Of a stretch of 64,000 bases of DNA, positions 24,569 through 32,253 are shown in pieces. The notes beneath the pieces are model-generated. The model did not search any database and was not told the DNA's origin. It was given only the letters and a program-made list of their open reading frames with translations. The DNA is from Brevibacterium sp. 239c. GTDB lineage: Bacteria; Actinomycetota; Actinomycetes; Actinomycetales; Brevibacteriaceae. The stretch covers positions 281,852 through 345,851 of the forward strand of contig NZ_FXZH01000002.1 in the NCBI RefSeq assembly GCF_900169365.1, in the 5' to 3' direction. Numbering within the stretch: the stretch's first letter is position 1; each line of letters starts with the position of its first letter. Made by a program: the position numbers and the translations under genes.

Positions 24569-25669
24569 GTGAGAGCTCGTGATCTCGGCATTGTGGTCGG
24601 CACCCATCGGACCGGCACGCTCAATGCAATCACCGATGTGCCCGGGGTCAAGCTCGGTTATGCCACCCTCGGGGGAGCCCCCTCCGATGGGGAGAAGACG
24701 ACCGTGAACACCGGAGTGACGACGATCATCCCTCACGAGGACATCTGGACGGAGCCCGTCTTCGCCGGAGCTCATCGGCTCAACGGCAGCGGTGAGATGA
24801 CCGGACTCGAATGGATCAGGGAGGCCGGAGAATTGACGTCGCCGATCGCCCTGACCAACACTCACAGCGTCGGACTCGTTCGCGATGCGCTGGTCAAGGA
24901 GCAGGTGGCACACCGAGGTCCGGGACCGTACTGGTGCCTGCCTGTCGTAGCGGAGACCTATGACGGGTTGCTCAATGACATCAATGGTCATCATGTTCGT
25001 GAGGAGCACGTATTCGACGCACTGCGTACCGCCTCATCCGAGTTGCCGGCGGAAGGCAATATGGGCGGCGGCACCGGGATGATCTGCCACGAATTCAAGG
25101 GTGGATCGGGAACGTCGTCCCGCGTCCTCGACACCGCCGCCAGCAGCTACACGGTGGGGGTGTTCGTGCAGGCGAACCACGGCAGGCGAGAGCGACTGAG
25201 CGTTGAGGGTGTTCCGGTCGGGCGACGCATCGGCGCCGAAGTGGCCCCAACTCCGGACGCCCCGACCAGTTTCGAACGTGGATCGGGATCGATCGTCGTC
25301 ATCGTTGCCACCGATGCGCCCCTGCTCCCGCATCAATGCACCCGACTGGCCCAGCGCGCCGCGCTTGGGGTCGGCCGAATGGGCGGGACCGGTGAACAGT
25401 ACAGCGGTGACCTGATGCTCGCATTCTCGACTGGAAATCGTGGCATCCCGCCTTATCTGTGGGACGAGAACCCGCAGGTCGAGCGGGCAACGGTCGAGCT
25501 GTCGATGATCGCTCCGCAGCTCATGACCAGCTTCTTCGACCTCGTGATCGAAGCGACAGAGGAGGCCATTCTCAACTGCCTCGTGTCCGCTGAAACCGTC
25601 ACTGGGCCGACCGGAATCACAGCACATGCCATCGACCATGACCTGCTGAAGACAGCCATGGCCAACTGA
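24569..25669 (+). CDS. P1-family peptidase (DmpA-type L-aminopeptidase/D-esterase or beta-aminopeptidase)
   Basis: A 366-residue protein of normal family length. The N-terminal nucleophile is expected at Ser241 in RGSGSIVVIVATDAPL, after self-cleavage between Gly240 and Ser241. Other family marks are ITDVPGVKLGY, TNTHSVG and GGGTGMICHEFKGG. It releases N-terminal residues, often including D- or beta-amino acids, from small peptides or amides. The start is GTG, with TGGAGGA six bases upstream. It is 45 bases from an amino-acid permease gene, consistent with use of an imported peptide-like compound. Confidence 0.92.
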   Translation: MRARDLGIVVGTHRTGTLNAITDVPGVKLGYATLGGAPSDGEKTTVNTGVTTIIPHEDIWTEPVFAGAHRLNGSGEMTGLEWIREAGELTSPIALTNTHSVGLVRDALVKEQVAHRGPGPYWCLPVVAETYDGLLNDINGHHVREEHVFDALRTASSELPAEGNMGGGTGMICHEFKGGSGTSSRVLDTAASSYTVGVFVQANHGRRERLSVEGVPVGRRIGAEVAPTPDAPTSFERGSGSIVVIVATDAPLLPHQCTRLAQRAALGVGRMGGTGEQYSGDLMLAFSTGNRGIPPYLWDENPQVERATVELSMIAPQLMTSFFDLVIEATEEAILNCLVSAETVTGPTGITAHAIDHDLLKTAMAN

Positions 25670-25714
25670 CCGAATGCTGAATCGAATCAACCATTGAGCA
25701 TCTAGGAGGTCGCC

Positions 25715-27157
25715 ATGGGAAGCACCGATTCGAAGAACACCCATCAACCGGCACAGCTGACGGGTCGACTGGGAACCATGGGCATCGTCTTCATGGTTGT
25801 CGCCGCGGCAGCACCATTGACGGTCATCGGTGGCAATATGCCGCTGGGGATCGGACTCGGCAACGGGGCGGGTGCTCCCGTCGGATTCCTCATTGCGGCC
25901 TTGATCCTGCTCCTCTTCTCGGTCGGATTCGTCACGATGGCCCCTCATGTTCGTGAGGCCGGGGCCTTCTTCTCCTATGTGACGCTCGGACTCGGCAAAC
26001 GGGCGGGAATGGGCATCGCTGTCGTGGCCCTTGTCGCCTACACGGCAATCCAGGCCGGCATCTACGGGTACATCGGATGGGCGATCGATGACACCGTGCG
26101 CTTCTACGGCGGACCGTCCATCCCGTGGCCCCTCTATGCCCTGTTCACCCTGGCGATCGTCGCATTCCTCGGATATCGTCATATCGATCTCAGCGCAAAG
26201 GTCCTCGGTGTTGCGCTCGTGGCCGAGATCGGGATCGTCCTCGTCTTGGACTTCGCCATTCTCATCAACCCCGGCCCGGCCGGGATCACGGTCGAGTCGT
26301 TTGCCCCAGACACGTTCCTCGACGGCGCCATCGGCGTTGCCATCCTCTTCGCCCTCACCGGTTTCATCGGTTTCGAATCCACGGCTGTCTTCCGCAATGA
26401 GGCGCGGTCACCGGAGCGCACTGTTCCTCGTGCCACCTACATCGCCGTGCTCATCATCGGCGGGTTCTATGCCTTCACCTGCTGGGCATTCGTCGTGGCC
26501 ATCGGCCCTGACACTATCGCCGAGGTGGCGCAGCGGACCCTCGATGGTGAAGCGAACATGCTGCTCGATACAACGAATGATCAGTTGGGCCATGTCGGTC
26601 GGGACCTTGTCAACGTTCTGCTTCTCACCAGTCTCTTCGCCTGCGTCCTCTCCTTCCACAACGTGATCGCCCGCTACCAGTTCGTGTTGGCAGGAATGAG
26701 GGTCCTGCCCAAACCTCTCGCCAGGGTGCATCCGAAACATCACTCCCCATCGGTGTCCTCCCTTGTTCAGACAGGGACGGTCATCATCCTCGTTGCAATC
26801 TTCGCCATCTTCGGTGTGGATCCGCTGGTGGGTGTCTTCGGTTCGATGGCTGGAGTCGCGACCGTTGGGATGACTGTTCTCATGTTGTCGACTTCGATCG
26901 CCGTGATCGTCTTCTTTGTCCGCAATCCTGCGGCCCGCGCCGGTCGAAGGGGGCGGACGATTCTCATTCCGATACTTGCCTCTGTGGGGCTTCTTGCCGG
27001 CATGGGTCTCGTTCTGTCGAACTTCACTCTTGTCACCGGCGGCAGCGCCCAATTGAGCGCCGGTCTCGCTGCGGTTCCATTCGCCGCACTCATTGTGGGG
27101 TGGTTCATCGGAAGGGATCGCCGAGGTGCAGCCGAAGCGCCGTCGAATGTGAGCTGA
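25715..27157 (+). CDS. APC-family amino acid permease
   Basis: A 480-residue transporter with about 12 membrane segments. APC features include GIVFMVVAAAAPLTVIGG in segment 1, VREAGAFFSYVTLGLG, and GFESTAVFRNEARSPERTVP in the segment 6-7 loop. AGGAGG precedes the ATG. It is in an operon with the DmpA-type peptidase and probably imports its substrate or carries its amino-acid product. Specificity cannot be read from sequence. Confidence 0.9.
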   Translation: MGSTDSKNTHQPAQLTGRLGTMGIVFMVVAAAAPLTVIGGNMPLGIGLGNGAGAPVGFLIAALILLLFSVGFVTMAPHVREAGAFFSYVTLGLGKRAGMGIAVVALVAYTAIQAGIYGYIGWAIDDTVRFYGGPSIPWPLYALFTLAIVAFLGYRHIDLSAKVLGVALVAEIGIVLVLDFAILINPGPAGITVESFAPDTFLDGAIGVAILFALTGFIGFESTAVFRNEARSPERTVPRATYIAVLIIGGFYAFTCWAFVVAIGPDTIAEVAQRTLDGEANMLLDTTNDQLGHVGRDLVNVLLLTSLFACVLSFHNVIARYQFVLAGMRVLPKPLARVHPKHHSPSVSSLVQTGTVIILVAIFAIFGVDPLVGVFGSMAGVATVGMTVLMLSTSIAVIVFFVRNPAARAGRRGRTILIPILASVGLLAGMGLVLSNFTLVTGGSAQLSAGLAAVPFAALIVGWFIGRDRRGAAEAPSNVS

Positions 27158-27160
27158 GTT

Positions 27161-27214
27161 CCGCCGGGCCGTCGGACTGCCGAGCCGCCGGGCCGTCGGC
27201 CGGCCTCGGCCGGC
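27161..27214. terminator. GC-rich direct repeats and hairpin between convergent genes
   Basis: CCGCCGGGCCGTCGG occurs at 27161-27175 and 27185-27199. GCCGGCC TC GGCCGGC (27199-27214) is a perfect 7-bp hairpin touching the stop codon of the Nramp-like gene. The block probably ends transcription from both sides. Confidence 0.6.
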
Positions 27215-28513
27215 TCAGCTCGGTGAGAACGCTCCGATGAGCTCGTTGACGCCGAGGGCGAGGAACATCGCGGCGATGAGTCCGAGGATGATGTTGAGCA
27301 CCCAGCCGTTGCGCCACCCCTTCGGCATGTGCCGACCGTTGAGGAGCAGTAAGAGGGTGATGGCGAGGAAGGGCATGAAGAACGATCCGAGCACGCCGTA
27401 GGCGATGATGATGCTCACTGGTTTTCCGAGCAGGAGCAGCAGCATCGGTGGGAAGGTGAGCCAGAGGACGTAGAACTTGTAGTACTTTCCGCCCGAGGCG
27501 CGATCAGGGTGGTCTTCATCCTTCTTCCGCAGCCGACCCCAGAAGTCGGCGAACATGATCGATACACCGTTCCACACGCCGAGGACGGAGGAGAACGAGG
27601 CCGCCCAGAATCCGAGGAGGAAGAGGTTGCCGACGAATCCGCCGTAGCGATCGGTGAGGACGTCGGAGAGCTGGACGAGGCCTTCGTCTCCGGCGTCGAT
27701 GGCGATGTTCGCCGAGTACAGGAGCTCGGCGCCGATGATGAGCATCGAGACGACGAAAACGCCGGAGAGCACGTAGGCGACAGTGTTGTCGATGCGCATG
27801 ACGCGCATCCACTTCGGCTGGTACCAGCCCTTCTCCTTGAGCCAGTAGCCGTAGGCGGCGAGCGTGATCGTACCGCCGACCCCGCCGGCGATGCTCAGAG
27901 TATTGATGAGGCCGCCCTTGGGAATGAGAGGAACGAGTCCTTTGACTGCTTCCAGGAGATTCGGCGCAGCGAATGCGGCGGAGCCCACCACCGTGACGAA
28001 CATCAGACCGACGAAGAAGGCGACGAGCTTTTCGAGCGTGTGGTATCTGCCCACCCAGACGAGGGCGGCGCCGACGAGCCCGGAGAAGATCGCGTAGACG
28101 ATGAAGGGGATCTGCGGGAACACGGTGTAGATCGGCAATGCAGACGCGGACATCGCCGTTGCGCCGTAGACGAACCCCCAGACCAGGATGTAGGGGCCGA
28201 AGTAGATCGACGTCCATACGCCGAGTCTGCGCCAGCCTTCGAAGATCGAATGTCCTGTCGCCAGCGACCACCGTCCGGCACCCTCGACGAGGAAGATCTT
28301 GATGACCACGCCCGCGATGACCGCCCAGAGCAGGGCATATCCGAATTTGGAACCGGCGACGAGGGTGGCGACCAGGTCGCCTGCGCCGATTCCGGTGGCT
28401 GCGACGATGAGGCCAGGCCCCAGGAGCCTCCACTTGGGCGGCGCTTCATCGGTTGTGTTGCCCTCGGCGCTGGGGCCGTCCGGGCGGTCGTTCGGGGTCT
28501 GCTCTTCGTCCAT
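27215..28513 (-). CDS. Nramp-related membrane transporter lacking the canonical metal-site motifs (copy 1)
   Basis: About 432 residues with some eleven membrane segments. The fold signature GPGLIVAATGIGAGDLVAT in segment 1 and GGVGGTITLAAYGYWLKEK in segment 6 are Nramp/SLC11-like. However, the DPGN metal-binding motif of segment 1 is replaced by GAGD, and the segment-6 MPH motif is absent. Mn/Fe transport is therefore doubtful; an Mg-type or non-metal role is possible. The start at 28513 has CCGAGGA upstream; in-frame starts at 28522 and 28546 are weaker. A second member lies at 40591-41901. Confidence 0.8.
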   Translation of the reverse strand: MDEEQTPNDRPDGPSAEGNTTDEAPPKWRLLGPGLIVAATGIGAGDLVATLVAGSKFGYALLWAVIAGVVIKIFLVEGAGRWSLATGHSIFEGWRRLGVWTSIYFGPYILVWGFVYGATAMSASALPIYTVFPQIPFIVYAIFSGLVGAALVWVGRYHTLEKLVAFFVGLMFVTVVGSAAFAAPNLLEAVKGLVPLIPKGGLINTLSIAGGVGGTITLAAYGYWLKEKGWYQPKWMRVMRIDNTVAYVLSGVFVVSMLIIGAELLYSANIAIDAGDEGLVQLSDVLTDRYGGFVGNLFLLGFWAASFSSVLGVWNGVSIMFADFWGRLRKKDEDHPDRASGGKYYKFYVLWLTFPPMLLLLLGKPVSIIIAYGVLGSFFMPFLAITLLLLLNGRHMPKGWRNGWVLNIILGLIAAMFLALGVNELIGAFSPS

Positions 28514-28893
28514 GAGAGTCATCCTCGGAGTAGTGATCACGGTCACGATCTCGTGTCCACTACCTTACATGGGGTCGGGGTTGTTGCTCCCAATCGTCGG
28601 GTTCGATAGGTCGACGACGCTCTCGGAGACCCCGGCTAGGAATTCTTCGCCGAGTGTCGTCAGCGAGAGTTTCTTGCGCTTGGCCCCGGTCCGCGGGGCG
28701 CTTGTGTCTGCGCTGGCCAGAAGTCCCGAGCCCTGGAATCTCTTGATGGTCGGCGAGGAGGCTGAGGATGACCGGGGTGAGCATCGACTTCTTGTGATTT
28801 CTGCGGGGGTGGTATCCATACAAGTGCTGCACCAATGGTTCACTGCCTGGTCCAGAGGCCCTCAGGGTGAGGCAATCGTGTGAGAATAGTCGT
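28514..28893. other. Intergenic region, possible decayed regulator, no intact gene
   Basis: Between divergent Nramp-like (-) and His-rich membrane (+) genes. On the minus strand a fragment reads KKLSLTTLGEEFLAGVSES, like the end of a winged-helix protein, but the upstream part is in another frame and no start or HTH can be joined to it. I do not call a gene. Confidence 0.35.
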
Positions 28894-29535
28894 GTGAAGA
28901 TGGAGGCCCGACAGCGGCGTGCCCTGAGGGGCAGTGCGGCCGCATCATTCGCGACCTTCGTGGCTCTGACCTCCCACGTCATCGGCGGCGGCTCACTGCC
29001 CACCATCATGGGGCTCATCGTTCCGCTGGTGCTCTCGATCCTCGTCTGTGTTCTCCTCGCCGGACGGCGACTCTCGCTGTGGCGACTCTGTGTTTCGGTC
29101 TCAGCCAGCCAGGCTCTGTTCCACCTTCTGTTCTCGGTGTTCGCCCCCACCGCCTCGGCGCCGGGGGCGGTCAACGCCATCGAACGGCACGGTATGCACC
29201 ATGGGGGAGCCGGCGGACTGATGCCGGGTCCGATGGCTGACTCCGTGGCCCCCGGCCACGCGATGCACTCCCACGCCTCACTGCCGATGCTCCTGGCCCA
29301 CCTTGTCGCGGCCGTGCTCACCATCGCGATGATCTACTGGGCCGAGCAGCTGCCGGCAGCACTCGCCGAGTTCGCCCGCCTGGTCATCCGCGCGCTCGTG
29401 CCGGTCCTCGCCGTCATCCGCAGCATTCCCGATGGCCCGCTATCTCAACCTGCCATCGCCGAGGTGGTTCCCCGTACCCTGGGGGTCCTCCGTTCACCGG
29501 TCCTTCGGCGCGGACCACCACAACCAGCTTTCTGA
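28894..29535 (+). CDS. Small membrane protein with a His/Met-rich loop, probably copper related
   Basis: About 213 residues with several hydrophobic segments and, between segments 3 and 4, a loop rich in His and Met (RHGMHHGGAGGLMPGPM, then GHAMHSHASLPM) suited to copper binding. It is followed after 74 bases by a PepSY-domain protein with its own His-rich loop, an arrangement typical of copper-linked pairs in actinobacteria. The start is uncertain: GTG 28894 follows a GAGAAT -10-like box by six bases (leaderless), while GTG 28867 and ATG 28900 are also in frame. Metal specificity is inferred. Confidence 0.75.
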   Translation: MKMEARQRRALRGSAAASFATFVALTSHVIGGGSLPTIMGLIVPLVLSILVCVLLAGRRLSLWRLCVSVSASQALFHLLFSVFAPTASAPGAVNAIERHGMHHGGAGGLMPGPMADSVAPGHAMHSHASLPMLLAHLVAAVLTIAMIYWAEQLPAALAEFARLVIRALVPVLAVIRSIPDGPLSQPAIAEVVPRTLGVLRSPVLRRGPPQPAF

Positions 29536-29609
29536 CACTCATCACCCCCGCATCAGCGAATCGACGCTGGTGTGGGCTTTGCTGACCATTCTTCACAGAA
29601 AGCTTCACC

Positions 29610-31250
29610 ATGACCATTCCTTCTTCGCCCCTGCCCGAAGCCTCGGGCGGCAGCCCCAAACCAAGCAGCCTCAAACTCGACAGTGCCGGCAGTCGGCACT
29701 CCAGCAGTTCTGAAGGCCGGCATCCCGACAGCCCCAGCGTCCCTGACGTGAGCAGGGCACCAGGGTCCAGGTGGTTCACCCAGCTTCTGCGCCGGCTGCA
29801 CTTCTATGCCGGCATCTTCGTCGGCCCCTTCATCCTCATCGCCGCACTCAGCGGCGCCCTGTATGCGATCAGCCCTGAGATCGAACAGCTCGTCTACGCC
29901 GATGAACTCACCGCCTCGGCGAGCGATCCCGCCCTGCCGTTGGCCGATCAGGTCACGGCCGCGACGGCCTACACCGGGGGAGGGGAGACTATCAGTGCGG
30001 TGCGCCCGGCACCGGAGCCCGGGACGACGACCCGGGTGATGTTCGATGACCCGAACCTGGGCGAGAGCGAGTCCCGGGCGATCTTCATCGATCCCGCCAC
30101 CGCCGAGGTGAAGGGTGACCTGACCGTGTACGGGACCTCGGGATCCCTGCCGTTGAGAACCTGGGTCGATCAGCTGCATCGCAGCCTTCACCTCGGCGAT
30201 GTCGGTCGGTACTACAGCGAGCTCGCCGCGTCCTGGCTGGGCATCATCGCCGTCGCGGGATTGTGTCTGTGGGTGCTCCGTGCTCGTCGGGCGCGGAAGG
30301 CATCGTCACTGCTGCGGCCGTCGCGGAAACACAAGGGCCTTCGACGCACCTTCTCCTGGCACGCCTCGGTTGGAGTGTGGGCCGCGATCGGGATGCTGTT
30401 CCTGTCCGCCACCGGCATCACCTGGTCCCAGCTGGGCGGAGACAATGTGACGAAGCTGCGCGCGGCGCTGGACTGGTCGACGCCTGCGGTTTCCACGGAG
30501 CTCGGCGGGGAGTCTGCCGCGGGTACGAGGAACGGAGGCGGAAGGGACAGCCACGCCGAGCACGAAGGCCACGCCGGTGGCTCGGGGCATGAGGGCCATG
30601 CCGGGCACACAGGGCAGGCCGATGCGGCCGAGGCTTCCGGGCCCGATCCGGCGGACTTCGACATGATGCTGGCGATGGCGCAGGACGTCAACGTCAACAC
30701 CGGACTCGTCGAGATCTTGCCGCCCGCCGATGAGGACTCGGCGTGGGTGGTCCAAGAGATCCAACGCAGCTTTCCTACCGAGATCGACGCTGTGGCAATC
30801 GACGCCGAGACCATGGAGATCACCGACCGTGTCGACTTCTCCGACTATGGGCTGGTCTCGAAACTTGCCCGGTGGGGCATCGACCTGCACATGGGGTCCA
30901 TGTTCGGCCTGGCCAACCAGATCGTGCTCGTTGTGCTCGCAGTTGGGATCGCTTCGATGGTCGTGTGGGGTTACGTGATGTGGTGGCAGCGGCGACCGAA
31001 GCATGATCCGACCAGGAGGTTCGGACGGGCACCGGTTCGAGGTGCGCTGGCGGCGGCTCCCTGGTGGGCGTTTGTTGCAGTGGCGCTCGTCGCCGGGGGA
31101 ATCGGGGTGTTCCTGCCGCTGGTGGGGATCAGCCTGCTCGGGTTCCTCATCATCGACGCGGTGCTCGGTCGTCTCGCCGTGCTGCGCGGGCGTCGACGAT
31201 CTCGATTCCCGCGACAGCGCACGCGAGACCACGGTGCGAACAGGTGGTGA
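29610..31250 (+). CDS. PepSY-associated transmembrane protein with a His-rich insert
   Basis: A 546-residue PepSY-TM protein. The first membrane helix follows RRLHFYAGIFVGPFILIAAL, and the family motif QLHRSLHLGDVGR lies in the middle. A second block WHASVGVWAAIGMLFLSATGITW follows, and two helices close the protein. An extracytoplasmic insert near residues 310-335 has repeated H-x-x-H units (HAEHEGHAGG, HEGHAGHTG). It probably works with the His/Met-rich protein before it in copper or iron handling at the membrane. Its last 101 bases overlap the convergent vanZ-like gene. Confidence 0.85.
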   Translation: MTIPSSPLPEASGGSPKPSSLKLDSAGSRHSSSSEGRHPDSPSVPDVSRAPGSRWFTQLLRRLHFYAGIFVGPFILIAALSGALYAISPEIEQLVYADELTASASDPALPLADQVTAATAYTGGGETISAVRPAPEPGTTTRVMFDDPNLGESESRAIFIDPATAEVKGDLTVYGTSGSLPLRTWVDQLHRSLHLGDVGRYYSELAASWLGIIAVAGLCLWVLRARRARKASSLLRPSRKHKGLRRTFSWHASVGVWAAIGMLFLSATGITWSQLGGDNVTKLRAALDWSTPAVSTELGGESAAGTRNGGGRDSHAEHEGHAGGSGHEGHAGHTGQADAAEASGPDPADFDMMLAMAQDVNVNTGLVEILPPADEDSAWVVQEIQRSFPTEIDAVAIDAETMEITDRVDFSDYGLVSKLARWGIDLHMGSMFGLANQIVLVVLAVGIASMVVWGYVMWWQRRPKHDPTRRFGRAPVRGALAAAPWWAFVAVALVAGGIGVFLPLVGISLLGFLIIDAVLGRLAVLRGRRRSRFPRQRTRDHGANRW

Positions 31251-32022
31251 AGACCATGATGAAGGTGGCCAGGACCAGCCCGGTGAGGATGAGTCCCGAA
31301 CCGGGGAATGGCCATTGGGTCAGGAGCATGTAGCCGCCGATGCCGAAGAGGAAACGCAGCGGTCTGGAGATCGCCGCTGGGAGGCGCGTCTGTGCGGCGC
31401 AGATGAGCACCAGACGCTCTCCCAGGGCGACTCCGCCCGACAGCACTGTTATCAGCTGTGCGAAGGGCGGAAGCAGGAATGCGATGTTCACGACGGAGTC
31501 GCCGGGTTCGGCGATCTCGCCGTCTCCCCGGAGCGTGGTGACGAAGACCCTGTACGCGGATCCATAGAGGCCCCAGATGCCCGAGAGCTGAATGAACTCG
31601 ATGAAGGAGGAGATGGCGAATCCGGTGATGGTCGCCATGACGATCCCGCGACCGGCCAATTGGCGGAGGAACCATCCCAAGGGAGCGAAGAGGACGATGT
31701 TGAGAGTCGCCTGAAGCACCGCCGGGTTCGACATGAGAGCACTGATGCCGCTGGTGTCGAACCCGAGGATATCGTCGACGAACGGGAACGGTCGCAGCTG
31801 AATCGGTGAATATTCCACGTCTGAGCGCTGCGGGAACGGCGCGAGGGTGTAGGTCCACAGACCCATCGCGTAGATCGCTGCAGCAAACCACGATGCGGTG
31901 TGTCAGAAAGTCATCCCACCGAGTCGTCGGAAGCTGATGGCGACGAATGGCACGAAGGCCAGGACAGCTGCCCCGCATCCGACGAAGACAGCAATGATGG
32001 CGGGTGCGACGAAACTACTCAC
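31150..32022 (-). pseudogene. VanZ-family membrane protein interrupted by an in-frame TGA
   Basis: From GTG 32022 the frame reads SSFVAPAIIAVFVGCGAA..., a first membrane helix, then meets TGA at 31903-31905 and continues without shift as HTASWFAAAIYAMGLWTYTLAP into a VanZ core (NIVLFAPLGWFLRQLAG, FIEFIQLSGIWG). The N-terminal helix fits the expected start of a VanZ protein, so the TGA looks like a nonsense mutation. ATG 31866 could still give a 238-residue protein lacking the first helix. VanZ proteins are multi-pass membrane proteins, some giving low-level teicoplanin resistance. The 3' end overlaps the PepSY gene by 101 bases. Confidence 0.65.
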
Positions 32023-32253
32023 CGGAGCAGTCTATTGGTTCGCCGAAGTGGAACGTCGGTTCAACCGATGAGTGATGAGGCGATCGTTGGTCAGTCGAAG
32101 CTCACCGAGTTCCTGACCTGCCTCGCTCATGAGAACACCTGTGTACTCACTCTCGAACCACGGTGGTGAAAGATCAAGCAATCGGCCCAGCACCCCGCTC
32201 ACCTTCACAGACACCAGTCATCGCGGGCGCAACGACGGGCGTAGAGTTGAAGA

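Noticed and set aside
25034..26182. 382-codon open frame antisense to the peptidase and permease genes
   Set aside because: Crosses two real genes and their junction and shows no domain.
27215..28513. Calling the Nramp-like proteins Mn or Fe transporters (mntH)
   Set aside because: The DPGN and Met-Pro-His motifs needed for that assignment are absent in both copies.
27509..28609. 366-codon open frame antisense to the first Nramp-like gene
   Set aside because: Highly acidic, repetitive composition without hydrophobic core, a mirror of the membrane protein on the other strand.
28565..28843. Minus-strand frame ending like a winged-helix protein (LSLTTLGEEFLAGV)
   Set aside because: No helix-turn-helix or start can be joined to it without a frame change, so at most it is a remnant.
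30541..30615. Short repeats in the PepSY gene taken as DNA repeats
   Set aside because: They encode repeated His-Glu-Gly-His units in frame and are explained as a coding feature.
32032..32214. 60-codon minus-strand frame between the vanZ-like and MMPL genes
   Set aside because: No ribosome site, no recognised domain, and it lies over the likely MMPL promoter.
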